A DNA stretch of 64,000 nucleotides from positions 62,001 to 126,000 of the forward strand of contig CAYPQD010000001.1 of NCBI GenBank assembly GCA_964412785.1. The letters run 5' to 3'. The stretch is from UBA5336 sp964412785 (GTDB lineage Bacteria; Pseudomonadota; Alphaproteobacteria; Caulobacterales; Hyphomonadaceae). Made by a program: the position numbers and the translations under genes. Shown here in pieces: positions 24,867 through 33,670 of this stretch. A model generated the notes under the pieces. That model made no database searches, was not told where the DNA came from, and saw only the letters and a list, made by a program, of their open reading frames with translations. The number at the start of each line of letters is the position of its first letter. Positions within the stretch are counted from its first letter, which is position 1.

Positions 24867-26132
24867 ATGTCCAAAGGTTACCTGATCGGGTCCATGGCGG
24901 CCCTGGCGGCGTTTGGCGCCGCAGCGGAGGCCAAGGCCCAGAGCATGTTCCAGCGTGATCGCTATGAAAATGTTCGCGAACGCTACCAGCGTGATTTCGA
25001 CCCCGAGCCGTTGAGGCTCGGCGGATTCATTACACGGCCGGTGCTGGAACTCGGTGCGGAGTCCGACGACAACGCCTTCGCCGATCCTGAAGACGAGCAG
25101 TCCGACGTGATCGCAACCGCGCGTCCGCGCATTGACCTGGTTACGGACTGGTCGCGCAACCAGCTGGGTGCGACGGTTGAGGTGGAGCGGCGCGAATACC
25201 TCGATATCAGCTCCGAGAGCGTCACCAATTTTCGCGGCGGCCTGCGCGGCCGTCTCGACATCGGCAGCGATCTCAACCTGACAGGGGCGGTGAGCTTTGC
25301 CGACGAGAACGAGGAACGCGGCTCGGTCGCCGCCCTCGACACCTTTGCCGAGCCGGTGAACGTCCAGTTCTTTGGCGGCGAGGTCGGCGCGCGCTTTACC
25401 CGCGACCGGATCCAGCTGCGTGCGGACCTGTCGACCCGCACGCTGAGCTATGATGACGTGCCCCTCGTGGCCGGCGGGACCGCCGACCAGGGCTTCCGGG
25501 ACTATACCGAAAACCGGCTGCGCACCCGCGCCGCCTATGCGATTTCCCCCGACATCGCCGTGTTCGCCCAGGCGGTGGCCGACCAGCGTGTCTATGACGA
25601 GCTTTCCCTGGTCGATGGCGAACTGGTCAGCCGCGACAGCAATGGCTACGCGTTTCAGGTCGGCACCGATTTCGAGCTGCCGGCGCTGTTGCGCGGCGAT
25701 GTCGCGGTCGGTTACCTTCAGGACAACAAGGACTCAGACATGTTCGCCGACTTTGATGGCCCTGCTGTCGATGCCAGCGTGGAGTGGGTGCCCTCGCGCC
25801 TGACCACGGTCACCCTTGATGCCGCGCGCCGCGTGATCGACCCGGGCCTTGAAGAAGCCGGCAGCGCCTTCGAGACCAGCGCCGGCGTGCGTGTTGACCA
25901 TGAGCTCTATCGCAACATCATCCTGTTCGCCGGGATTGACTGGAGACAGCGCGAGTTCGACGATATCGATCGCGACGACGACACGCTCGGGGCCCGTCTC
26001 GGGGCGATCTACAAGCTGAACAAGCGTGTTCACCTGGAAGGCTATTACCGCCGCCGCGACCGCGACTCATCGCGTCCGGAGGCGGACTTCGAGCAGAACA
26101 TCCTTGGCCTCAGTCTCAGGGTCTATCCTTAG
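24867..26132 (+). CDS. Outer-membrane beta-barrel protein of exopolysaccharide cluster (BBP2/VpsM-like)
   Basis: A 421-residue exported protein; ATG 24867 (or 24858) opens a signal peptide ending AEAKAQ. The mature part alternates polar and hydrophobic residues in many short strands (for example LELGAESDDNAFADPEDEQS, LGATVEVERREYLDI). It ends in SLRVYP, close to the C-terminal aromatic signature of barrel proteins. NAFADPEDEQSD is like the periplasmic-turn motif of the putative beta-barrel porin 2 family found beside polysaccharide genes. It is flanked by short Wza and the Wzc-like kinase gene. It may be the outer-membrane exit pore for the polymer. Confidence 0.82.
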   Translation: MSKGYLIGSMAALAAFGAAAEAKAQSMFQRDRYENVRERYQRDFDPEPLRLGGFITRPVLELGAESDDNAFADPEDEQSDVIATARPRIDLVTDWSRNQLGATVEVERREYLDISSESVTNFRGGLRGRLDIGSDLNLTGAVSFADENEERGSVAALDTFAEPVNVQFFGGEVGARFTRDRIQLRADLSTRTLSYDDVPLVAGGTADQGFRDYTENRLRTRAAYAISPDIAVFAQAVADQRVYDELSLVDGELVSRDSNGYAFQVGTDFELPALLRGDVAVGYLQDNKDSDMFADFDGPAVDASVEWVPSRLTTVTLDAARRVIDPGLEEAGSAFETSAGVRVDHELYRNIILFAGIDWRQREFDDIDRDDDTLGARLGAIYKLNKRVHLEGYYRRRDRDSSRPEADFEQNILGLSLRVYP

Positions 26133-26209
26133 GGGCAAGGTCAAGTGGCGGGCCACCGTCGCGCGCCATCCGCCCCGCCAACACCGACGCCGCTTTGGGA
26201 GTGCAGAAG

Positions 26210-28519
26210 GTGAACCAGCAAACCCGGTTTGGGCTTCCAAGGGCCATGCCCTTCTCGGCTGCGCCAATGATGGACGTGCAATCGAACGACGCGCTCGTCG
26301 ACGTCAAGATGATCCTGCGCGCCCTGAGGCGTCGGTTCTGGCTTGCGGCAACAAGCTTCGTGCTCACCGTGGCGCTGGCCACCGTGTACACCCTGAACCA
26401 GACGCCCATCTACGACACTGCGGCCCGGCTTCAGCTCGATACCCGCAACCAGAACGTCGTGAACCTCGGCGACGTGTTGTCCGGCCTGCCGCCAAACACC
26501 GCGATCATCGACACCGAGCTGCAGGTTATCATGTCGGAGACCCTGCTTCGCAAGGTGGTTCCACGGCTCAACCTGACCGAGCATCCAGAATATAACTGGA
26601 CCCTGCAGGAGCCAAGCGGGTTCTCGAAATGGCGCAATGATGTGCGCGCGATGATTGGCGGCTGGTTCGGCGGCGGCAATGCCGGCGCGTCCGGAGACAC
26701 CGAAGGCGAGACGCCGCCGCCCGCTGTCATGTCGAAAGAGCAGCTGCAGGAGTCGGTCTTCAACTACGCGCTCGGTCGCCTGCAGGGCGCGGTGTCGGTC
26801 TCGCGCATGGGCCCGACCTATATCATCGACATCCGCGCGCGCTCCTCGGACCCGGAACTGGCTGCGGCGATCGCCAATGCCGTTTCCGAGCAATATCTCG
26901 TCGAGCAGCTTGAAGCGAAGCTCGAGGCGACGCGGCGGGCCAATGACTGGCTCGCCGAGCGTCTCGACAATCTTCGCCAGGAGGTCAATGAGAAGGAAAA
27001 CGCGGTCGAGCAATACCGCGCCAGTTCCGGCCTCCTGAGTGCCCAGGGCTCGACCCTCACCGAGCGGACGATTGCCGACCTGACGGCGGAGCGTTCGGTC
27101 CAAGGGGCGCAGCTGCAGGAGGTCGAGGCGCGCCTCAACAATGTCAGGAACCGGCTGAATTCCGGAGCCGGCCTTGAGTCCGTTGCCGAGGTGCTCGGCT
27201 CGCCGGTGATCAGCAACCTTCGAAACCAGCAGGCGCAGATCCAGCGCCAGCGTGCCGAACTGCTGACCCGCTACGGCCCGCGCCACCCGGATGTGGAATC
27301 GATCAACAATGAGGTCGATGACCTGCGCGCCCAGATCGACGCGGAGGTCTCGCGCATTGTCGCCAGCCTCGAGAGCGAGGTCGAGATCGCCCGCGGCCGC
27401 GTCACGTCCTTCGACCGCAGCCTCGGCGAGGCTCGGGGGATGCTCGCGGCCAACAACCGCGCCACCGTGCGCCTTCGTGAGCTGGAGCGTGAGGCGGAGG
27501 CGAGCCGCGCGCTCTACGAGGACTTCCTGCGCCGGTTCAAGCAGACCAGCGAGCAGGGCAATCTCGCCCAGGCCGATGCGCGGATCCTGACCACCGCGCG
27601 GGTGCCGGGCAGCCCGTCCAGCCCGCGCACCAAGGTCAACCTGGCGCTCGGCATCATCCTTGGCGGCGCCATGGCGGGCGCCCTGATCCTGCTGGCGGAG
27701 CTCGGCGAGAACCATTTCAGCTCCGGCGAGGAGCTGGAGCGCGCCTTCGGCGTACCGCATATCGGATCGATCCCGCTGCTTCCGGGCCTGCGCGGCTTTG
27801 GCCGCAGCAAGAAGACGCCGGCCGACTATGCCATCGAGAACCCGTTATCGGCCTTCTCTGAAAGCCTGCGCAATTTGCGGGCCTCCATCATCTTCGCCGA
27901 CCTCGACAACCCGGCGAAGAGCGTCGCGATCTGTTCGTCCCTGCCTGATGAGGGCAAGACGATGACCACCTACGCACTCGGCCGCCTGTCGGCAATGTCC
28001 GGCTCCAGGACGCTGGTCATCGATGGGGACTTCCGCCGCCGCCAGCTCACCGAGGCGGTGGGGATCGCGCCAGAGAACGGCCTGATCGAACACCTGTTTG
28101 GCGAGTGCGGCCTCGACGAGGCGATCACGATCGACGAGAAGACCGGTCTGCACATTCTGCCGCTGTCGCGCTCGCGCAACACGCCGCGCGACGTTTTCGG
28201 CTCGCGCTCCTTCGACAACCTGCTGGAGAGGCTGAAGCAGACCTATGATCTCATCGTGTTCGACACCGGCCCGATCCTCCTGATGGCGGAGAGCCGCGTG
28301 CTTGTCGGCAAGGTCGACCAGGTGATCGTGGTGGCGAAATGGCGCTCCACCCGGCGCGCGTCGGTGCAGCAGACCATGAACCTGCTCAACCAGTTCCATG
28401 CCAATATTGCCGGGATCGTCCTCAACTTCGTCGACCTGCGGCGCAAGCGGATGCTGAGCGAGTCTGAATCGGGCAGCTATAAGGCCTACTCCAAATACTA
28501 CATGGAGGGCGCCCGCTAA
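26210..28519 (+). CDS. Polysaccharide co-polymerase/tyrosine autokinase (Wzc/GumC/ExoP type)
   Basis: About 769 residues from GTG 26210, chosen for GGGAG eight bases upstream; ATGs at 26246 and 26267 are alternatives. The Wzz domain starts with a transmembrane helix (about 40-62). A long periplasmic coiled-coil with GNVR-type segments runs to about residue 440, then the second helix (about 475-496). The cytoplasmic BY-kinase domain shows Walker A SSLPDEGKTMTT (about 572-583), Walker A' TLVIDGDFRR (about 602) and Walker B LIVFDTGPI (about 680). The tail GSYKAYSKYYMEGAR supplies four tyrosines for autophosphorylation. It controls chain length and export of the exopolysaccharide. Confidence 0.93.
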   Translation: MNQQTRFGLPRAMPFSAAPMMDVQSNDALVDVKMILRALRRRFWLAATSFVLTVALATVYTLNQTPIYDTAARLQLDTRNQNVVNLGDVLSGLPPNTAIIDTELQVIMSETLLRKVVPRLNLTEHPEYNWTLQEPSGFSKWRNDVRAMIGGWFGGGNAGASGDTEGETPPPAVMSKEQLQESVFNYALGRLQGAVSVSRMGPTYIIDIRARSSDPELAAAIANAVSEQYLVEQLEAKLEATRRANDWLAERLDNLRQEVNEKENAVEQYRASSGLLSAQGSTLTERTIADLTAERSVQGAQLQEVEARLNNVRNRLNSGAGLESVAEVLGSPVISNLRNQQAQIQRQRAELLTRYGPRHPDVESINNEVDDLRAQIDAEVSRIVASLESEVEIARGRVTSFDRSLGEARGMLAANNRATVRLRELEREAEASRALYEDFLRRFKQTSEQGNLAQADARILTTARVPGSPSSPRTKVNLALGIILGGAMAGALILLAELGENHFSSGEELERAFGVPHIGSIPLLPGLRGFGRSKKTPADYAIENPLSAFSESLRNLRASIIFADLDNPAKSVAICSSLPDEGKTMTTYALGRLSAMSGSRTLVIDGDFRRRQLTEAVGIAPENGLIEHLFGECGLDEAITIDEKTGLHILPLSRSRNTPRDVFGSRSFDNLLERLKQTYDLIVFDTGPILLMAESRVLVGKVDQVIVVAKWRSTRRASVQQTMNLLNQFHANIAGIVLNFVDLRRKRMLSESESGSYKAYSKYYMEGAR

Positions 28520-28625
28520 CGCCCGGTCTGGCGCGGAGGTTGCACCCGGTCGGGTCGACGGACGCGCTGGCCCCCGGGCTGGGGAATGGCAGCGAAGGCA
28601 GGCGGTCGGCAAAGGGGATGAGCAG

Positions 28626-29840
28626 GTGGACGCAGACCTTCTGGTACGCGAGATGAGCGAGGCCGGCGGCACCGACCTGCCGCCGGCACGGCGCGCGCGC
28701 GGCATCTATTTTGGTCCCGACGCGACCCATGCGACGATCCGCAAGCGGATTGAGGCGTTCGAATCGACCGGAGTGGAGATGACCGCCTTCACCTTTCGGC
28801 GGACCTGGGCCAATGCCGGCTTTACGCCGCCCTGGACCAACATACACCTCGGCGACACGATCGACCGCAATTACCTCAAACGCCTGCCCAAGCTCTACAG
28901 TGCCTACCGCACAATCCTGCGCCACCATGAGACCCTGCGCCAGGCCGATTTCCTGTATGCGCGCAATTTCGACCTGATCCTGCTGGCCCTGGCGGTAAAG
29001 CTCCGGCTCGGCCTGAAGATCCCTCTGGTCTATGAGATACCGGACATTCAGGGCGTGTTCTTCCGCAAGGATCGGATGGGCAGGCTATTCCGCTTTGTCG
29101 AGCGTCGGGCGCTCCGGCGGATCGACCTTCTCGTGGTGTCCTCGCCCGGCTATCTCGACGGCTATTTCACCCCGGTCCAGAACTACACGGGGCGCACCTT
29201 CCTTCTGGAGAACAAGGTGCTTGCCCGCCAGGTGGCGGCCCTTCCCGAGATTCCCGCTCTGATGCGGCCGGCCGCGGAAACCGTGCGCGATCGCTGGATC
29301 ATCGGCTGGCACGGCACGCTGCGCTGCCCCAAGAGCATGCGCCTGCTGGCTGAGATCGCCGACCGGATGGGCGACAGGGTGGAGATCTATACCCGCGGTT
29401 ATCCGACCCAGACGGGCGTGGAGGCCTACACGTCACTGGTTAGCGCGCGCGACAACTATCTCTATGACGGTGAGTACACGGTACCCGACGACCTGCCGGA
29501 GCTTTACCGCACCGTTCACTTCGCCTGGTGCATCGACTTCCATGACGCCGGCGGCAATTCCGAACTGCTGCTGCCCAACCGGATCTATCAGGGGGGGCTG
29601 TTCGGCGCCGTGCCGATTGCCCTTGGGTCACAGGCAACCGGCCAGTATGTCGCCCGCCACGGCCTCGGCTTCACGGTTGACGAGCCGCTGGAGGAGAGCA
29701 TCCCGGCGCTGCTCGAGAGCCTCAGCTGGGACAGCTATCTCGAGATGCGCCAGCTCAACCTCGTCGCGCGCGATCGCCTGTTCATCGATGATGGCCGCGA
29801 TATCGCCGCGCTTGTTGATGCGATCGTCGACCCATCATGA
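28626..29840 (+). CDS. Glycosyltransferase, GT-B fold (GT4-like, ExoL-type)
   Basis: 404 residues from GTG 28626, with AAGGGG about 8 bases upstream; an ATG lies at 28653. The N-terminal domain includes DFLYARNFDLILLAL and IPLVYEIPDIQG, typical of GT4 acceptor domains. WIIGWHGTLRCPKSMRLL marks the start of the donor domain, and NRIYQGGLFGAVPIALGS the donor site. No transmembrane helix. It lies between the kinase and GH16 genes in the plus-strand export operon, so it probably builds the exopolysaccharide repeat unit. The fit to GT4 is by overall pattern, with weak motifs. Confidence 0.78.
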   Translation: MDADLLVREMSEAGGTDLPPARRARGIYFGPDATHATIRKRIEAFESTGVEMTAFTFRRTWANAGFTPPWTNIHLGDTIDRNYLKRLPKLYSAYRTILRHHETLRQADFLYARNFDLILLALAVKLRLGLKIPLVYEIPDIQGVFFRKDRMGRLFRFVERRALRRIDLLVVSSPGYLDGYFTPVQNYTGRTFLLENKVLARQVAALPEIPALMRPAAETVRDRWIIGWHGTLRCPKSMRLLAEIADRMGDRVEIYTRGYPTQTGVEAYTSLVSARDNYLYDGEYTVPDDLPELYRTVHFAWCIDFHDAGGNSELLLPNRIYQGGLFGAVPIALGSQATGQYVARHGLGFTVDEPLEESIPALLESLSWDSYLEMRQLNLVARDRLFIDDGRDIAALVDAIVDPS

Positions 29841-29949
29841 CCGGGGCAGGCTGGCGGATACCAATTGAAGCTTATCCGGGCCTGCATTAAGTCTGATGAC
29901 TGGAGGCTTGCGATCATTCCGGATGGGTTCAGCAGGGAAAGGTGAGACA

Positions 29950-30774
29950 ATGAAAGTCGACTGGAAGATTATTGTCGCATTGATTGCGCTCGCCTCTTGC
30001 GCGAGTCATGCGGGCGCACCGGCGCAGGCTGACAATGAGACCAGTGCGCAGACGCAATCTTTCATCTGGACACCGGAAGAAAGCCAGGACCGTCGTAAAT
30101 GGTATATCTCCGATTTTACCATGTCGCAGGACTTCATGCAGGCGGCCTGGGAGGCCGACAATGTCACGTTTGGCGATGAGGCGGTCCGGCTGAAGCTCAC
30201 CCATGCCGGGCGCGATGGCAAACCCTATACCGGCGCTGAGCTGCAACGCCGCGGTTTCTTTTCCCACGGCCGGTTCGAGGTGGTGATGCGCGCGGCTCCC
30301 GGCTCGGGCACGGCGACCGGCTTTTTCACCCACACCAATTCCTATTTCGGCGATCCCCATGACGAGATCGACATCGAGGTGGTCGGCAAGGACACCAGCA
30401 TCCTGCTCGCCGGCTATTTCGTGAACGGCCGCAAGGGCCCCTCGCGCGACGTGAAGCTGCCCTATGACGCTGCGGAGACCTTCCAGCTCTACGCCTTCGA
30501 CTGGGCGCCGGGCGGCATTCGCTGGTATGTCGGTGACCAGCTTGTGCACGAGGTCACCGCCACCGACGCGCCGATCCCGGTTGCGGCGGGCCGGCTGATC
30601 TCCCACCTTTGGACCGGCGGCAAAGCCCAGTATGACTGGCACGGCCGCCCCGACTTCGAGGATGGCGCCACCATGGCGATCCGGTGTATGTCCTATCGCG
30701 AGGCCGGTGACATTGCGGGCGCGCAATGCAGCGACCGGTTCAGCTTCGACCTGCCGCCAGTGGTGCTAGACTGA
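29950..30774 (+). CDS. GH16-family glycoside hydrolase, probable lipoprotein
   Basis: A 274-residue exported enzyme; ATG 29950 follows AAAGGTGAG. The signal sequence ends in LASC at about residues 15-18, a credible lipobox. The catalytic strand DEIDIEVVG (138-146) gives nucleophile E139, D141 and acid/base E143, the regular ExDxE form seen in lichenase/ExoK-type GH16. Substrate-cleft tryptophans follow (FDWAPGGIRWYVG). It may trim or cleave the exopolysaccharide in the periplasm or at the cell surface, as ExoK/ExsH do for succinoglycan. It is encoded between a glycosyltransferase and the polymerase. Confidence 0.9.
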   Translation: MKVDWKIIVALIALASCASHAGAPAQADNETSAQTQSFIWTPEESQDRRKWYISDFTMSQDFMQAAWEADNVTFGDEAVRLKLTHAGRDGKPYTGAELQRRGFFSHGRFEVVMRAAPGSGTATGFFTHTNSYFGDPHDEIDIEVVGKDTSILLAGYFVNGRKGPSRDVKLPYDAAETFQLYAFDWAPGGIRWYVGDQLVHEVTATDAPIPVAAGRLISHLWTGGKAQYDWHGRPDFEDGATMAIRCMSYREAGDIAGAQCSDRFSFDLPPVVLD

Positions 30775-30826
30775 TGGCGGGGGGCTTTCTCTCCTGCACG
30801 GGCGGCCAGCGCGGAGACCTGCTGAC

Positions 30827-32197
30827 ATGAGCGATTTGGCCTATCCCGGCCGGCGTCCGGTGCGCCCGATGCTTCCCCCATACCGGATGGCGCATGCCGG
30901 GGGTGTGCAGCCGGTGCGCCTGTCGCGCGCGCCAAACGCCCCGCTCCTGGAGATGGTGCTGCTGACGCTGTGGTTCCTCGTCATCACCGTGACCTTTCGC
31001 GGCGAGGAACTTCTGCTCTACCCGCTGGCGCTCTATTTCTGCGGCAGCCTGCTGCTGCGTCGTCACCAGCTCTGGAAGATCACGGTGCAGAACGTGGTCC
31101 TGTTCGGGTTCCCGATCCTCGCGGTAATGTCCACGATCTGGTCGCCGGCGTCAGGAGCGGCGATGAAGTTCGGCATCATGCTGACGATCACATTGCTGGT
31201 GGCGATCTATGCGGGGGCGCGCTTCTCCCGGCGGCAGATCGTCCTGTGCGTGTTCATCGCCATGGCACTGATTACCATCCGGGTTGCGCCCTTCGGGATA
31301 GTGTCAAACAATTTTGCGCCATTCTACGAGAAGAACGAGTTCGGCAGGGCGATGCTGATGGCAGTGCTCGCCTCACTGGCGGTCGCTTACGACCATCAGC
31401 GGGCGATGCCGCTCAGGCTCTTTGCGCTCGGCCTCGTTCCGATTTCCACCTATCTGATCTTCCTGGTCGAGGCGATGACATCGCTTGTCTTCGCGCTCTT
31501 TGCGATCCTGGCGATGACGGGCGTCTGGCTGATGTGGAGCCGCTTCAGCCGCGTCAGGCATATGCGTTCACTTGCCGTTCTGATCGGTATTGCCGGTAGC
31601 GGCGCCCTCGCCTTTGCCGTTCTCAACGCTGCGGACGGCAACATCACTGACGCGTTCTTTGCTCTGCTCGGCAAGGACTCGACCCTCACCGGGCGGACCT
31701 TCCTGTGGGAGGCGGCCGAGCGGCTGACCCAGGAGCGGCCCTGGCTCGGCGTCGGTGCGGAGGGATTCTGGCGCTGGGGCGAGGGCCAGGCGGCGACCCT
31801 GACAGAACTGTTCTACAAGCAGCCGGGCGCTCGCTTCTCCTTCCACAACTCCTATTACGAGGCGCGCGTTCACCTCGGCTGGATCGGCATGGTCTTCATC
31901 GTCGCGATCGTCGCCTGGTGCTGCTTCTTTGCTGTGATCTCGTGGATCCGCGACCAGTCGGTCGTCAACACCATGTTCCTCGTGATCGCGATCACGACCC
32001 TCATGGTTTCGTTTACCGAGTCGAAGGTCTACAACTCCGTCTTCAGCGCCAACATGACCCTGTTCTATATCGCGGCGGTGTCGGCGATGGTGCCGCGGGC
32101 AGTGGGCGCGGCTGGCAGTCCCGGGCCATGGCAGGTCGCCGGGCCAGGCGGCGCACCTGGCGGATATGGCTATCGGGTGCCCGTCCATGGCGAATGA
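30827..32197 (+). CDS. Wzy-type polysaccharide polymerase / O-antigen ligase family protein
   Basis: 456 residues with about 11-12 hydrophobic helices. The large periplasmic loop has TLTGRTFLWEAAERLTQERP, then LGVGAEGFWRWG, then FHNSYYEARVHLGWIG. This is the O-antigen ligase/Wzy_C pattern (TGR, W, GxG, H-N-x-Y-x-E-x-x-x-x-x-G). It would join lipid-linked repeat units on the periplasmic face. Its 3' end overlaps the next glycosyltransferase gene by 11 bases. The C-terminal tail after the last helix is Gly/Pro-rich. Confidence 0.88.
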   Translation: MSDLAYPGRRPVRPMLPPYRMAHAGGVQPVRLSRAPNAPLLEMVLLTLWFLVITVTFRGEELLLYPLALYFCGSLLLRRHQLWKITVQNVVLFGFPILAVMSTIWSPASGAAMKFGIMLTITLLVAIYAGARFSRRQIVLCVFIAMALITIRVAPFGIVSNNFAPFYEKNEFGRAMLMAVLASLAVAYDHQRAMPLRLFALGLVPISTYLIFLVEAMTSLVFALFAILAMTGVWLMWSRFSRVRHMRSLAVLIGIAGSGALAFAVLNAADGNITDAFFALLGKDSTLTGRTFLWEAAERLTQERPWLGVGAEGFWRWGEGQAATLTELFYKQPGARFSFHNSYYEARVHLGWIGMVFIVAIVAWCCFFAVISWIRDQSVVNTMFLVIAITTLMVSFTESKVYNSVFSANMTLFYIAAVSAMVPRAVGAAGSPGPWQVAGPGGAPGGYGYRVPVHGE

Positions 32198-33140
32198 GCC
32201 GGACGTCAGCGTCGTCATCGCGGCCTGGTCGGCTGAGGCCTTCATCGCCCCGGCCATTCGCTCCGCACTGGACCAGGACGGGGTCGACGTCGAGGTGCTT
32301 GTTATCGACGATGCTTCGCCTGACCGGACGGCCGAGGTCGCCCGTGAGGCGGCGCCCGGCGATGCCCGCCTGAGGGTGGAGAGCCTGGCTGCCAATGGCG
32401 GGCCCTCGCTCGCCCGCAACCGTGCAATCGCACTTGCAAGGGGACGCCACCTCGCCGTGCTCGACGCCGATGACCGCTTCGCGCCGGGGCGACTGCAGCG
32501 GCTGGTAGGACTGGCTGATGCGACCGGCGCCGATCTCGTCGCCGACAACATGACGCGGTGCGGCGGCCCTGACGGGACGCGCGATGACGGCCCCTTCCTG
32601 CGGCCGGATGCGATCACCGACGGCCTCCTGATCAGCCTTGCGGACTATGTCGATCCGCGCGCCCGCCAGCGCTTCGGCGGGGCGCTCGGTTACCTGAAAC
32701 CGGTGTTCCGCCGGCCAAGCCTGGAGCGTCTCGGCGTGCGCTATGACCCGGCGCTGCGCAACAGCGAGGACCATTATCTGGTGGCCGAGCTGCTGGCGCG
32801 CGGTGCCCGGTTCCGCCTCAGTGCGTCGGCCGGCTACAACTATCTCATTCGCGAGGGATCGCTCTCCCACCGCCTGTCACCGGCGCTGACCGGAGCGATC
32901 GTCGATGCGGAGCGGCGTTTCCATGCCGCTCACCTGGCCGGCGCCGATGCCCGGGCGCGCGCGGCGATGCGTCGGCGCCTCGCATACTGGCAGCACGTCC
33001 ACCAGTTCGAGCAGGTGATCGCGGCCCTCAAACAGCGCCGGCCTGTCTCTGCAGCACGCGCCTTTGTGGGCCGACCGGCGAGCATCGCCTATTCCAGTGC
33101 GCGCCTGGCCTCCATCGGAGCATCGCGCCTCGGGCTGTAG
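32187..33140 (+). CDS. Family 2 glycosyltransferase, ExoU/ExoW-like
   Basis: 317 residues from ATG 32187 (MANEPDVSVVIAAWSAEAF). The start lies inside the 3' end of the polymerase gene, which suggests coupled translation. VLVIDDASPDRTAEVA and AVLDADDRFAPGRLQRL are the GT2 signature; LRNSEDHYLVAELLARG holds the catalytic acidic residue. Organisation and length match the GT2 at 21890-22849. Likely a repeat-unit transferase of the exopolysaccharide. It is the last plus-strand gene of the export block. Confidence 0.87.
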   Translation: MANEPDVSVVIAAWSAEAFIAPAIRSALDQDGVDVEVLVIDDASPDRTAEVAREAAPGDARLRVESLAANGGPSLARNRAIALARGRHLAVLDADDRFAPGRLQRLVGLADATGADLVADNMTRCGGPDGTRDDGPFLRPDAITDGLLISLADYVDPRARQRFGGALGYLKPVFRRPSLERLGVRYDPALRNSEDHYLVAELLARGARFRLSASAGYNYLIREGSLSHRLSPALTGAIVDAERRFHAAHLAGADARARAAMRRRLAYWQHVHQFEQVIAALKQRRPVSAARAFVGRPASIAYSSARLASIGASRLGL

Positions 33141-33152
33141 CGGCGCGCCGGA

Positions 33153-33401
33153 TTACCGCAGGACAGCACGCGCCAGCAGGAACAGGCCGCCCCAGCTCAC
33201 CGTCAGAACCGCCAGTATGCCGAGCGTCACGGCCCAGCGCGGGAACGGGTTGTCGACCGGCAGGTCTTCCGGGTCGATCATGGATTGCGGCGCCGGCTCC
33301 GGGCGGCGATCAGGCCTGACCGGGTGCGTGAGGTCCCGGAGCGCGGGCTCGATCAGCAGCGGGGCGGCGCTCCCCGTGATGTCGCGGCTGTACCGGCTCA
33401 T
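33153..33401 (-). CDS. Small single-span membrane protein, unknown
   Basis: 82 residues with a Pro/Arg-rich cytoplasmic N-terminal part and one C-terminal transmembrane helix (WAVTLGILAVLTVSWGGLFLL). The ATG is preceded by GAGAGGTC on its strand. Size, composition and a clean tail-anchored helix make it credible. It sits between convergent glycan genes. I do not recognise a family; it could be an accessory to the polymerase or the initiating transferase. Confidence 0.5.
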   Translation of the reverse strand: MSRYSRDITGSAAPLLIEPALRDLTHPVRPDRRPEPAPQSMIDPEDLPVDNPFPRWAVTLGILAVLTVSWGGLFLLARAVLR

Positions 33402-33670
33402 CCTGACCTCTCGACCCTCATCATTCCTCCCTGCACACTCCGGCCCGGGGGTTAAGCGTCGGTGTATGCGACGTGCCCTCTCCGCCTGATCGGGGCGAAG
33501 TGGTCTTTCTGGCCATTGAATTTGGTGGTTTGAGGGCGGGACGCAAGCGGCTGGAACCCACCTTCAGGCGGGCTGCGATCAGTTATCCGCGAGCGACATG
33601 CAACGGTCTGCCGGACCAATCCACAAACATGTCGTTCCGGTCTGTCTCGAATGCCGTGAGGCGCGCGGGC

